A stretch of 64,000 bases of DNA, taken from NCBI RefSeq assembly GCF_002954265.1, contig NZ_PPSL01000001.1:744001-808000 (forward strand). The letters run 5' to 3'. The stretch comes from Flavipsychrobacter stenotrophus (GTDB lineage: Bacteria; Bacteroidota; Bacteroidia; Chitinophagales; Chitinophagaceae). Under the pieces are notes generated by a model that saw only the letters and a list, made by a program, of their open reading frames with translations, had not been told where the DNA came from and searched no databases. This document shows positions 1 through 7,384 of the stretch, in pieces (the stretch's first letter is position 1; each line of letters opens with the position of its first letter). The translations under genes and the position numbers were made by a program.

Positions 1-769
1 GATGTATCGCCATCTTTTCGATAAGCATAAAGCAGGCTGAAATCGCTGTAACAACAAGTACTTCTAATATTCCAAATATCTCAATGAACCCAAATGGCAA
101 CAGGCAGATAAACAGCAAGAGCGAGAAATGAATATACAGGCTGTAGGTAGAAGGGAACACAGTGTTCTTGATTCGTTCACACTTGCCCTGCGAATCGCAT
201 AACCTGCTTATGGTCCTGTCCAGTTCCACCTGCTGAAATCTGTTGATGTAGCCACTGTTTAGCGCATCTCTTATGTCATGAGCATGAAGATTAAGAATTG
301 CCGCAGGAACATTGGTGTATCGTGATACCGTTTCTATATCCTTTCTGGACAGAAATCTTTCCAGCCCTGTAAGTGGACTATGGCCCCGTAAGTTTTGGCC
401 CAGGCTGTGTGTCCAAGCTATCTGCCGCTTTACAAAACGGTTACGCAGCTGCTCCAATTGCTCACTTTCAAATTCTTCCTGCATAAAACAGAACACCTGC
501 CGGGCAAGGCTTCTGGAGTCGTTAACGATTGCTCCCCATATATGGCGTGCTTCCCACCACCTGTCATATGCCTGGTTAGATCTGAAGCCAAGCAGCAGCG
601 ATATTACAGTGCCCAGTATTGCCGGCACTGTAAGGGGAATAGAAATGCGGATGACATGAACATTATGATATAGTGCCCATACTAATACCGAATAGGCCAT
701 CACATAGGCAACCTCATACTTTATCTCGCCAAAAATGTATTTGAACGGTATCTTATCTTTAAGTAACAT
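1..769 (-). CDS. Bestrophin-like chloride channel family protein (partial, C-terminus off the window)
   Basis: The reverse strand stays open from an ATG at 769 to the window edge, about 256 codons without a stop. The translation starts MLLKDKIPFKYIFGEIKYEV and carries the bestrophin/UPF0187 signature: a first hydrophobic segment, then LLLGFRSNQAYDRWWEARHI at about residues 60-80, a charged helical middle, and a second hydrophobic stretch near LLLFICLLPFGF at about 220-232. Family members are pentameric inner-membrane anion channels; bacterial substrates are mostly untested. It lies 45 bp downstream of the universal stress protein gene in the same direction, so the two may be cotranscribed. 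The end of the protein is not visible. Confidence 0.85.
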   Translation of the reverse strand, partial: MLLKDKIPFKYIFGEIKYEVAYVMAYSVLVWALYHNVHVIRISIPLTVPAILGTVISLLLGFRSNQAYDRWWEARHIWGAIVNDSRSLARQVFCFMQEEFESEQLEQLRNRFVKRQIAWTHSLGQNLRGHSPLTGLERFLSRKDIETVSRYTNVPAAILNLHAHDIRDALNSGYINRFQQVELDRTISRLCDSQGKCERIKNTVFPSTYSLYIHFSLLLFICLLPFGFIEIFGILEVLVVTAISACFMLIEKMAIH

Positions 770-814
770 GATATTAGATTTATTTGGTTCACAAAGTCTC
801 TTCTCTTATTAGTA

Positions 815-1327
815 TTACATGTGCTGCAACATGGCAACAGGCTGCAAGTCTCTATCTTTCTTAATGGTAACAACCGGCTGCGCCACTTCTTCCTTTACGA
901 CCTTTCTTGGTGTAAGGCGCCTCATGATCTCAATGCCCGATTTTTTGAACATACGCTCAGGGTTCACGCTCTCCCTTACCACGGGCATAAACGTGTAGCC
1001 TTCGGGATAAACTATGAGATCTATATCGTTTGCTTCTGCATAATTTTCAAATACCGCCGGTGTACTGCCATGCATTATCTTGAAGCTGATATTATTGATG
1101 TTGTTGTACATCGACTTCAGTTTCTTACACTTGATACGCAGCGTTTCAGATATGAGCTGGTTGTGGTCTTTAAGTCCGGCCCGGCGCATTGCGTCTATAA
1201 GGTTATCGGGCATTTCAAGAGCGTGGAATAATAGAATGTTGATCTTGCCCGGAAGCGCCTGCGCCACATTGGCAATAAGATCAAGAGAAGCAGGCGAGAA
1301 GTCGGTTGGAATTAATACGTTTTTCAT
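815..1327 (-). CDS. Universal stress protein (UspA-like)
   Basis: A 170-residue protein beginning MKNVLIPTDFSPASL, the typical first beta strand and D-F-S turn of the Usp fold. The next visible parts are an alpha/beta core with KINILLFHALE (about 29-39) and NDIDLIVYPEGY (about 101-112). The ATP-binding G-x2-G-x9-G motif is not evident, so it may belong to the non-ATP-binding type. About 35 charged residues follow the usual domain end and are predicted to be flexible. The protein should be cytoplasmic. Usp proteins are stress-induced and their direct targets are rarely known. The gene sits just upstream of the bestrophin-like gene. Confidence 0.8.
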   Translation of the reverse strand: MKNVLIPTDFSPASLDLIANVAQALPGKINILLFHALEMPDNLIDAMRRAGLKDHNQLISETLRIKCKKLKSMYNNINNISFKIMHGSTPAVFENYAEANDIDLIVYPEGYTFMPVVRESVNPERMFKKSGIEIMRRLTPRKVVKEEVAQPVVTIKKDRDLQPVAMLQHM

Positions 1328-1457
1328 GACTCTATTTTTTAGTGTTGAATTGATGAATTATTTACACTGCAAAAATGAGTCGGCGGTATTAGTAGGTTAT
1401 AAGACCTGCATTAGATTGTATTAAAATGTAGATTAGAATGAGATAAGAAAAGGCGCA

Positions 1458-2828
1458 TCAGGCCGTCAGTAAAGGGATGGAGAGCATCACTTTTACACCA
1501 TTACCTGCGCTGGAGTGCACATTGATCTCACCTTTATGCAGTCTGAATATATTGCGGGTAAGGGGTAGCCCAATACCATATCCCTCATACTTACCAGTAT
1601 TAGAAGCCCTGAAGAACGGGTCATAAATATATTTCAGCTCGTCAGTTGGTATGCCGATCCCTTCGTCCAGTATAGTTAACAGTAGCATTTTATTGATGAT
1701 AGTTGCTTTTACAGATACTTTGTCATTATTGGAATATTTGCATGCATTTTCCATTACATTGCTCAGTCCAAGCTTTAATAAGTGATAATTGCCTTTTATG
1801 ACAACTGGTTCGTTTGCCGGTAATTCCGATAGATCAATATGTATCTGGTTTTCGGGAATAATGTTATTGATGGTGTCTTTTACATCCATCAATAGATCCT
1901 CAATTCTTATTTGCTGCAGGTTATGCTTTTTGCCGTCAAAGCCGGTCTGTGCAAGGTTTAGTAAGCTGTTGGTGAGGTGTTGTAGTTTTTCTGCCTGTTT
2001 TACGATTATTTCAAGGCTCTGCTTATATTCCTGTTCATTACGCTGTCGCGAGAGCGCAATTTCCGCCTCGCCATATATAGCGGTAAGCGGTGTACGAAGC
2101 TCGTGAGATGCATTGCTGACAAAGTTGTTCTGTGTTTCAAACGACGTTTCCAACCTGCTGAGCATGTCGTTGAATGTAGATGCTAAAACGGCTATTTCAT
2201 CATCATCTCTTCTGTCCTCCAGCCTTAGGTGCAGGTTCCCAATGCCTATGGTCTTTACTTTTTCTATGATATCTCTTACCGGTTTAAATGTGTGGCGAGA
2301 GAAGAATATACCCAAGGTATACGCCACTAATAGACCCGCTAACACGCATGTAACCAGTATTAATTTCAGTTTACGGGCATAGGCAATACTGTCTTCATTT
2401 TGAGCACCTACAATTACTACGTATTGCTTTCCTTTTTCATTATACAATAAGCCTGTATAGAACACACTTTCTTTGCGGAGGGTAGCCGACCGCTGTGTGA
2501 GAATGCCGGTATAAAATGATTCAGGGAGACCTGGTATAACCCGTGATTTCAGAAATACATCCAAACTGTCTTTGGGAAAGAAGTACTCTTTTTCACCAGG
2601 TAGTGGTTCCAGGTGCTTTTCTATAATGTCGCTGTATACCTCGCCAAGGTGAGGATGTTGCTTTTCTAACTCAGCTTTTGCTGTTATGATACCTCTTATT
2701 TCCAACCGCTTGTAGTAGTCCTGAAATGCGAAGCTGTTCATAAAAAAGTAAGCAACACAGCTAACCAAAATAAGAATGGTGCCGGTAATACTTGTGAAAA
2801 TAAGTGCCGTCTTCTTTTGTATGGTCAT
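1458..2828 (-). CDS. Two-component sensor histidine kinase (HAMP-HisKA-HATPase)
   Basis: A 456-residue membrane kinase. The first transmembrane helix is at about residues 8-30, followed by an extracytoplasmic sensor of about 120 residues with no recognisable fold. The second helix is at about 154-176, then HAMP at about 176-228. The dimerisation domain has SHELRTPLT with phospho-acceptor His242. The ATPase domain shows the N box (NVMENACKYS, about 357-366), G1 (DEGIGIP, about 388-394) and G2 (GYGIGLPLT, about 416-424). It starts 5 bp after the stop of the response regulator gene, so the two form an operon and a cognate pair. The overall type resembles Bacteroidota metal or envelope-stress kinases, but the signal cannot be read from the sequence. 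Confidence 0.93.
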   Translation of the reverse strand: MTIQKKTALIFTSITGTILILVSCVAYFFMNSFAFQDYYKRLEIRGIITAKAELEKQHPHLGEVYSDIIEKHLEPLPGEKEYFFPKDSLDVFLKSRVIPGLPESFYTGILTQRSATLRKESVFYTGLLYNEKGKQYVVIVGAQNEDSIAYARKLKLILVTCVLAGLLVAYTLGIFFSRHTFKPVRDIIEKVKTIGIGNLHLRLEDRRDDDEIAVLASTFNDMLSRLETSFETQNNFVSNASHELRTPLTAIYGEAEIALSRQRNEQEYKQSLEIIVKQAEKLQHLTNSLLNLAQTGFDGKKHNLQQIRIEDLLMDVKDTINNIIPENQIHIDLSELPANEPVVIKGNYHLLKLGLSNVMENACKYSNNDKVSVKATIINKMLLLTILDEGIGIPTDELKYIYDPFFRASNTGKYEGYGIGLPLTRNIFRLHKGEINVHSSAGNGVKVMLSIPLLTA

Positions 2829-2833
2829 TGCTA

Positions 2834-3508
2834 TCAGTCTTTAAGTATATAACCCATGCCTATTACTGTGTGCAGCAGTTTAGGTTCAAAGTCTTTATCT
2901 ATCTTTTTTCTAAGATAGTTTACATACACGTCCACCACATTGGTGGCCATATTAAAGTCCACACCCCACACATTTTCCAGCAGATCCATCCGCGATATTA
3001 CTTTTTTCTGGTTTTTGAGGAAATATTCCAGCATACGGTATTCTGTAGATGTAAGGCTTACTTCTGTATTGTTGCGCCTAACAATACGGGCATCAAGGTC
3101 CAGTTCCAGATCTGCAATTTTAAGTTTGTTTTCCTCAACAAAGCTTCCTGATTTGCGTCTCACCAATGCCCGTATCCTGGCCAGCAATTCAGCAAATTTG
3201 AAGGGCTTTATAAGATAATCATCGGCACCGGTATCCAACCCTGCTACCACATTGTCTGTAGTGCCTAGTGCCGTGAGTAGAAGGATAGGCGTATTATTTT
3301 TCGATTTCCTGATCATCCTACATAACTCCAGTCCATTGATCCCCGGCAGCATTATGTCAAAAATGAAGAGTTCATAGGTATTACCTACTGCCATCTGGAA
3401 ACCGGTGTTGCCATCGGGCGCAATGGTAACCGTATAACCAGCCTCTGTAAGGCCTTTATTTATCATTCCCGCTATGCTCGGTTCATCTTCCACAAGAAGG
3501 ATATTCAT
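2834..3508 (-). CDS. OmpR/PhoB-type response regulator
   Basis: A 224-residue regulator starting MNILLVEDEPS. I chose the ATG at 3508 because the receiver domain begins exactly there; the frame stays open for 49 more codons upstream but that stretch is Cys/Tyr-rich and not protein-like. The receiver shows the acidic pocket (VEDE), phospho-acceptor Asp51 in FDIMLPG, and the conserved lysine in LIKPF at about residue 101. The C-terminal winged-helix domain (about 125-222) contains LTSTEYRMLEYF and ends VIGMGYILKD, which is diagnostic of the OmpR class. It is the partner of the adjacent histidine kinase and probably binds promoter DNA as a phosphorylated dimer. Confidence 0.93.
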   Translation of the reverse strand: MNILLVEDEPSIAGMINKGLTEAGYTVTIAPDGNTGFQMAVGNTYELFIFDIMLPGINGLELCRMIRKSKNNTPILLLTALGTTDNVVAGLDTGADDYLIKPFKFAELLARIRALVRRKSGSFVEENKLKIADLELDLDARIVRRNNTEVSLTSTEYRMLEYFLKNQKKVISRMDLLENVWGVDFNMATNVVDVYVNYLRKKIDKDFEPKLLHTVIGMGYILKD

Positions 3509-3626
3509 GGCTCGTTGTATTTTAATTTGGTTGCTGCTGTCGTGGCAACAACAATTGTATTGCGAATATAAGGGTATATCGGCTAGTGGGAATTGGTAAG
3601 TCAATTTGAGAAAAGTACCCGCAAAA

Positions 3627-3660
3627 AAATAGTGCAGGAAAATGAATCCCTGCACTATTT
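3627..3660 (-). terminator. Intrinsic terminator of the T9SS Ig-repeat gene
   Basis: A perfect 12-bp inverted repeat (AAATAGTGCAGG / CCTGCACTATTT, arms 3627-3638 and 3649-3660) is followed on the minus strand by a T run (A run 3623-3629 on the plus strand). It lies 20 bp after the stop of the minus-strand gene at 3681. Confidence 0.8.
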
Positions 3661-3680
3661 ATAAACTATATAAGATCAGA

Positions 3681-4745
3681 TTAGTTTACCAATACCTTTT
3701 GTGTGTATGTTTTAGTACCTGTTTTGAGGGTAATAAAATAGATCCCGGGTGCAAATCCTGAAGTGATAGTGTAGTCTTTATTTGCTGCGATGTCCATCTT
3801 TTCAATTGCTCTGCCCATCATGTCGGTAATACTCAATACAGCCGTCGAATTTTCAGCAGTTTCAAATTTGACAGAAAAAGAACCATTGTTAGGATTAGGG
3901 AAGATATTCAATCCTGTTGCAGTAACTGCTGTGTTAGATACACCTGTTGCTGAATCGCAATTAACAATGCTTACTATCATTGTATCGAGGAATGATCCAC
4001 ATGCGTTGCTAACTGCATAGTAGATAGAAACAGTTCCTGCCTGGTAAGCTTGGAACCCTCCATTTGGAAATACGATATCAGCAATAGTAGCATCAGAAAC
4101 TGTAAATACTCCACCACGTGCAGTGTCTCTGATCCTGAACATAGAATCTCTGCAAACAATAGATGGTCCCATAAGCGGACCCGCAGGTACATTCACTCTT
4201 ATTCTCAATCTTACGCTATCAGGGCAATTGCCAGTTGTGATAGTATATACTACTCGTGTTGCACCAAAACCCGGGGCAACACCTGTAACAACACCTGTTA
4301 GTGAATCAACGGTGAATACGCTTGTATTTGTAGAATGCCAAACCCCACCTGCCACGCTATCAAAAAGAGCCAGGGTGCCACCTACGCATACGCTATCACC
4401 ACCGGTAATAATGCTTGGGTGTACAGATGCATTGACGGTCATTATGTGCAGGTTAGATGTATCAAGTACAGTATCTCCTGCTGCATTAGTAAGGTAACAA
4501 AAAACTGTATCGCCGGTCACAAGTGCATTGTTGCCATAATTTGGACCAATACCGCCTACAATAGTGCTGTTACGTATCCACCTGAACCGAAGTGAAGTAT
4601 CGGTGGTTGTTGCATGAAAGAACATGTTTGTGCCTGCGCAAATGGTATCACCGTGATTGGCGGTAACTGTTACAGTCTGACTTTTAGAAGAGAACGCGCT
4701 AACCAGCAACGTCATGATAAGGCTTAATTTTACCAGATATTTCAT
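3681..4745 (-). CDS. Secreted Ig-repeat protein with T9SS type A sorting domain
   Basis: A 354-residue exported protein. The N-terminus (MKYLVKLSLIMTLLVSAFSS, cleavage near SKSQ) is a Sec signal peptide. The middle holds bacterial Ig-like modules, the clearest being GGVWHSTNTSVFTVD followed by LTGVVTGVAPG, about residues 135-160. The last 80 residues (from GLNIFPNPNNGSF to YTQKVLVN) are a type A T9SS sorting domain, which directs the protein across the outer membrane and is then removed. The Ig modules resemble those in the giant surface protein at 28448-35323. The function is probably adhesive or structural; no enzyme domain is visible. Confidence 0.85.
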   Translation of the reverse strand: MKYLVKLSLIMTLLVSAFSSKSQTVTVTANHGDTICAGTNMFFHATTTDTSLRFRWIRNSTIVGGIGPNYGNNALVTGDTVFCYLTNAAGDTVLDTSNLHIMTVNASVHPSIITGGDSVCVGGTLALFDSVAGGVWHSTNTSVFTVDSLTGVVTGVAPGFGATRVVYTITTGNCPDSVRLRIRVNVPAGPLMGPSIVCRDSMFRIRDTARGGVFTVSDATIADIVFPNGGFQAYQAGTVSIYYAVSNACGSFLDTMIVSIVNCDSATGVSNTAVTATGLNIFPNPNNGSFSVKFETAENSTAVLSITDMMGRAIEKMDIAANKDYTITSGFAPGIYFITLKTGTKTYTQKVLVN

Positions 4746-4823
4746 TATTTAAAATTTTGGCAAAAGTAATTAGTAATTTGCTGTTTACGATTGCTGAAAA
4801 TTTGAAATGTGGTGAACTGGCTG

Positions 4824-5360
4824 TTAAAAGGGAGATTTAAATTCATTCAGTTTTATGAATGAAAGGTCTCTCTCGGATATAACTGGATTTTCTACGTCCC
4901 AATCCATACCTATACTGTCGAATTTGATACCCATATCGTGCGCCTTGTTATGTTCCGAAGAAACCAGGTAATAGGTCATGGCATCTTCAGAAAGGGCTTT
5001 AAACCCGTGTGCAAACCCCTCAGGAATATAGAGTGCTTTATGATTCTTTTGAGATAATTCATGTGCAAAGAACTGTCCGTACGTAGCAGACTCTTTACGA
5101 AGGTCAACGATCACATCAAGAATAGCACCTTGCGGGCAGAACACGATCTTACTGTGGTGATAGGGTGGTGTTTGAAAATGCATACCCCTGATGACATCTT
5201 TCTTTGAAATTGAAAAATAGCTCTCTTTCAGATCAAAATCAATACCAGCCGCTTTCAGAGTTGTATCGTGAAATGTTTTTACGAACAGTCCGCGATTATC
5301 TGTTGGTGCAGGTAAGGTAACAACAAGCGCGTCTTTAAGGGGTGTTACGTCAAATATCAT
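4824..5360 (-). CDS. rfbC: dTDP-4-dehydrorhamnose 3,5-epimerase family protein
   Basis: A 178-residue cupin-fold protein of usual family length. The catalytic-base motif RGMHFQTPP (His61) and the PEGFAHGF strand (about 130-137), near the active-site tyrosine region, are present. Classical RfbC epimerises C3 and C5 of dTDP-4-keto-6-deoxyglucose. Here the gene follows the CDP-glucose genes rfbF and rfbG, so the substrate is more likely CDP-4-keto-6-deoxyglucose (inference from context). No reductase or glycosyltransferase follows. The gap to rfbG is 111 bp and the T9SS gene lies downstream. Confidence 0.88.
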   Translation of the reverse strand: MIFDVTPLKDALVVTLPAPTDNRGLFVKTFHDTTLKAAGIDFDLKESYFSISKKDVIRGMHFQTPPYHHSKIVFCPQGAILDVIVDLRKESATYGQFFAHELSQKNHKALYIPEGFAHGFKALSEDAMTYYLVSSEHNKAHDMGIKFDSIGMDWDVENPVISERDLSFIKLNEFKSPF

Positions 5361-5471
5361 CTATAATTGTTATGGGTAGACTGTCTACCTTGCTGTGTAA
5401 TTGCTTCAAATCCTAGCTAGGTCAGACTCTGGCATCAAATCCATTAACTATTTACCGAATACGGGCACTTA

Positions 5472-6560
5472 CTATTCTCCAAAATATCTCTTTATCTGTG
5501 CCATGCATTTTTCATGGGCAGTGCTGGTTTTGTCTGCGTACCACTGGGCTGTCCACTGTATAGCAGTGCGGGCATCAAGTGCCGGTACCCAGCCTATGTC
5601 TTCCGCAACCTTGCTGCTATCTAGCAATAGTAGTTTAGCCTCATGTGGCGCACCTTCTTCAGCAAAAGACTTATAGCTGCCATGGCCATAGCACTCGATA
5701 AATATCTTCGTCAGTTCTTCTACAGTAAGCATGTCGCCCGGGTTAGGACCCATATTATATGCTGTGCTGAAGCGGGTAGGGGACTCACTCATTTTTGCTG
5801 CCAATAGCAGGTAGCCTCCCAATGGTTCCAATACGTGCTGCCACGGACGGATAGAATGAGGATTGCGAAGCCCTACTGTTTCTCCAAAAGATATAGAACG
5901 AACAATGTCAGGCACAATACGATCATCAGAAAAATCTCCGCCACCAATTACATTGCCGGCCCTTGCAGCTGCAATCGATTTCTCATGATTGGAGTAATCA
6001 GCAGGGTTAAAGAAAGAACGACGGTATGAGTCAATTACTATCTCAGCGGCAGCTTTACTGGCAGAGTAGGGGTCGTAGCCGCCTAACTTATCATCTTCTT
6101 TAAAAGGCAATCCACGTTCAGGATTATCATACACTTTATCTGTAGTGATCATCATACCAACACACGGTGGTACAAGGCTACGCATAGCATCAAGCACATG
6201 GGCGGTACCCTGCGCATTCACCATAAAAGTATACGAAGGCTGACTGTAGCCGCGCCTAACCAATGGTTGGGCGGCAAAGTGGAATATAAAATGTGGTTCA
6301 AACCTTACGATCTCGGTCTTTAGCTTGCTATCATCGCATATATCAGCAATTACTGAAGAGTAGCAAAGACTATCACCATCGATCAAATTATATAGATCTC
6401 CGGATTTTTCAGGAGCTAATGAATAGCCCTTTACCTGAGCACCCAGTGAGTGCAAAATCTGCAGCATCCATGATCCTTTAAAGCCTGTATGGCCGGTAAG
6501 GAATACACGTTTGCCGTGAAATATGGAGCGCAAATATTCGGTAGTTACCACTTTTTCCAT
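5472..6560 (-). CDS. rfbG: CDP-glucose 4,6-dehydratase
   Basis: A 362-residue extended short-chain dehydrogenase. The N-terminal Rossmann motif is G23-HTGFKG and the catalytic Y165-SAS-K169 lies in GYDPYSASK. TTDKVYDN (about 139-146) is typical of sugar-nucleotide 4,6-dehydratases of the CDP-glucose type, as is the late IRPWQHVLEPLGGYL. The enzyme makes CDP-4-keto-6-deoxyglucose from CDP-glucose, the first committed step to CDP-linked 6-deoxy or 3,6-dideoxyhexoses for O-antigen. It overlaps rfbF by 16 bp, showing cotranscription and probable translational coupling. Confidence 0.95.
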   Translation of the reverse strand: MEKVVTTEYLRSIFHGKRVFLTGHTGFKGSWMLQILHSLGAQVKGYSLAPEKSGDLYNLIDGDSLCYSSVIADICDDSKLKTEIVRFEPHFIFHFAAQPLVRRGYSQPSYTFMVNAQGTAHVLDAMRSLVPPCVGMMITTDKVYDNPERGLPFKEDDKLGGYDPYSASKAAAEIVIDSYRRSFFNPADYSNHEKSIAAARAGNVIGGGDFSDDRIVPDIVRSISFGETVGLRNPHSIRPWQHVLEPLGGYLLLAAKMSESPTRFSTAYNMGPNPGDMLTVEELTKIFIECYGHGSYKSFAEEGAPHEAKLLLLDSSKVAEDIGWVPALDARTAIQWTAQWYADKTSTAHEKCMAQIKRYFGE

Positions 6561-7318
6561 ATCGGATCAGTTTGCCAAAGGTTCTCTAATTCTTCTTTAT
6601 CACGCAGGGTATCCATACACTTCCAGAAGTCGTGATGGCGAAACGCGCCTATCTGTCTATCTGCTGCCAGATCATCCATTGGTTGGCGCTCCCACATAAT
6701 GTCGTCGGCGTCGTCGTGCAGGTATTTGGCTATCTCAGGCTCTATCACAAAGAAACCACCGTTGATCCATGTGCCCGAATCAGCAGGTTTTTCTTCAAAG
6801 CTATCTATAGTGCCATCTTCCTGCATTTCTATAACACCAAAGCGGCTGGTAGCCTGTATGGCAGTCATAGTGCATATCTTGCCACTTTCCTTGTGGAACT
6901 TCACAAGATCATCTAGGTTCACATTACATACGCCATCGCCATAGGTAAGCATAAAGGTTTCGTTACCTACAAACGGCAACACCCTTTTAAGACGACCGGC
7001 GGTCATTGTATCGAGACCGGTATCAATAAGCGATATCTTAAATGGCTCGGCAGAATTACGATGTACCTCTATAGAATTATTGGCCAGATCTACTGTTATA
7101 TCTGCATTGTGCAGGAAATAATTAGCAAAATATTCTTTGATCATCCATGCCTTGTAGCCCAGGCATACTATAAATTCAGTATGGCCATAAGCTGCATAGA
7201 TCTTCATTATATGCCATAAAATGGGTTTGCCCCCTATCTCTATCATAGGTTTCGGGCGTAGAGAGGATTCTTCGGATATACGGGTACCCCTGCCTCCTGC
7301 AAATATGACTACCTTCAT
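6545..7318 (-). CDS. rfbF: Glucose-1-phosphate cytidylyltransferase
   Basis: A 257-residue nucleotidyltransferase beginning MKVVIFAGGRGTRISEES. The GGRGTR nucleotide-binding loop (8-13) and the KPMIEIGGKPILWHIM motif are intact. The ATG at 7318 is chosen because the family starts at MKVVI; six more codons upstream are open but unlikely to be used. It makes CDP-glucose from CTP and glucose-1-phosphate, feeding rfbG, which it overlaps by 16 bp. It is the first gene of the three-gene sugar-nucleotide operon. The product is cytoplasmic. Confidence 0.95.
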   Translation of the reverse strand: MKVVIFAGGRGTRISEESSLRPKPMIEIGGKPILWHIMKIYAAYGHTEFIVCLGYKAWMIKEYFANYFLHNADITVDLANNSIEVHRNSAEPFKISLIDTGLDTMTAGRLKRVLPFVGNETFMLTYGDGVCNVNLDDLVKFHKESGKICTMTAIQATSRFGVIEMQEDGTIDSFEEKPADSGTWINGGFFVIEPEIAKYLHDDADDIMWERQPMDDLAADRQIGAFRHHDFWKCMDTLRDKEELENLWQTDPIWKKW

Positions 7319-7384
7319 GACAACAAATATATACAAAGCATTGGTGAGGTAATTACTTACAGGGTTAATTATTGCAAAAAAATA

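Noticed and set aside
3509-3655. N-terminal extension of the OmpR-type regulator
   Set aside because: The 49 extra codons are Cys/Tyr-rich and precede the exact start of the receiver fold.
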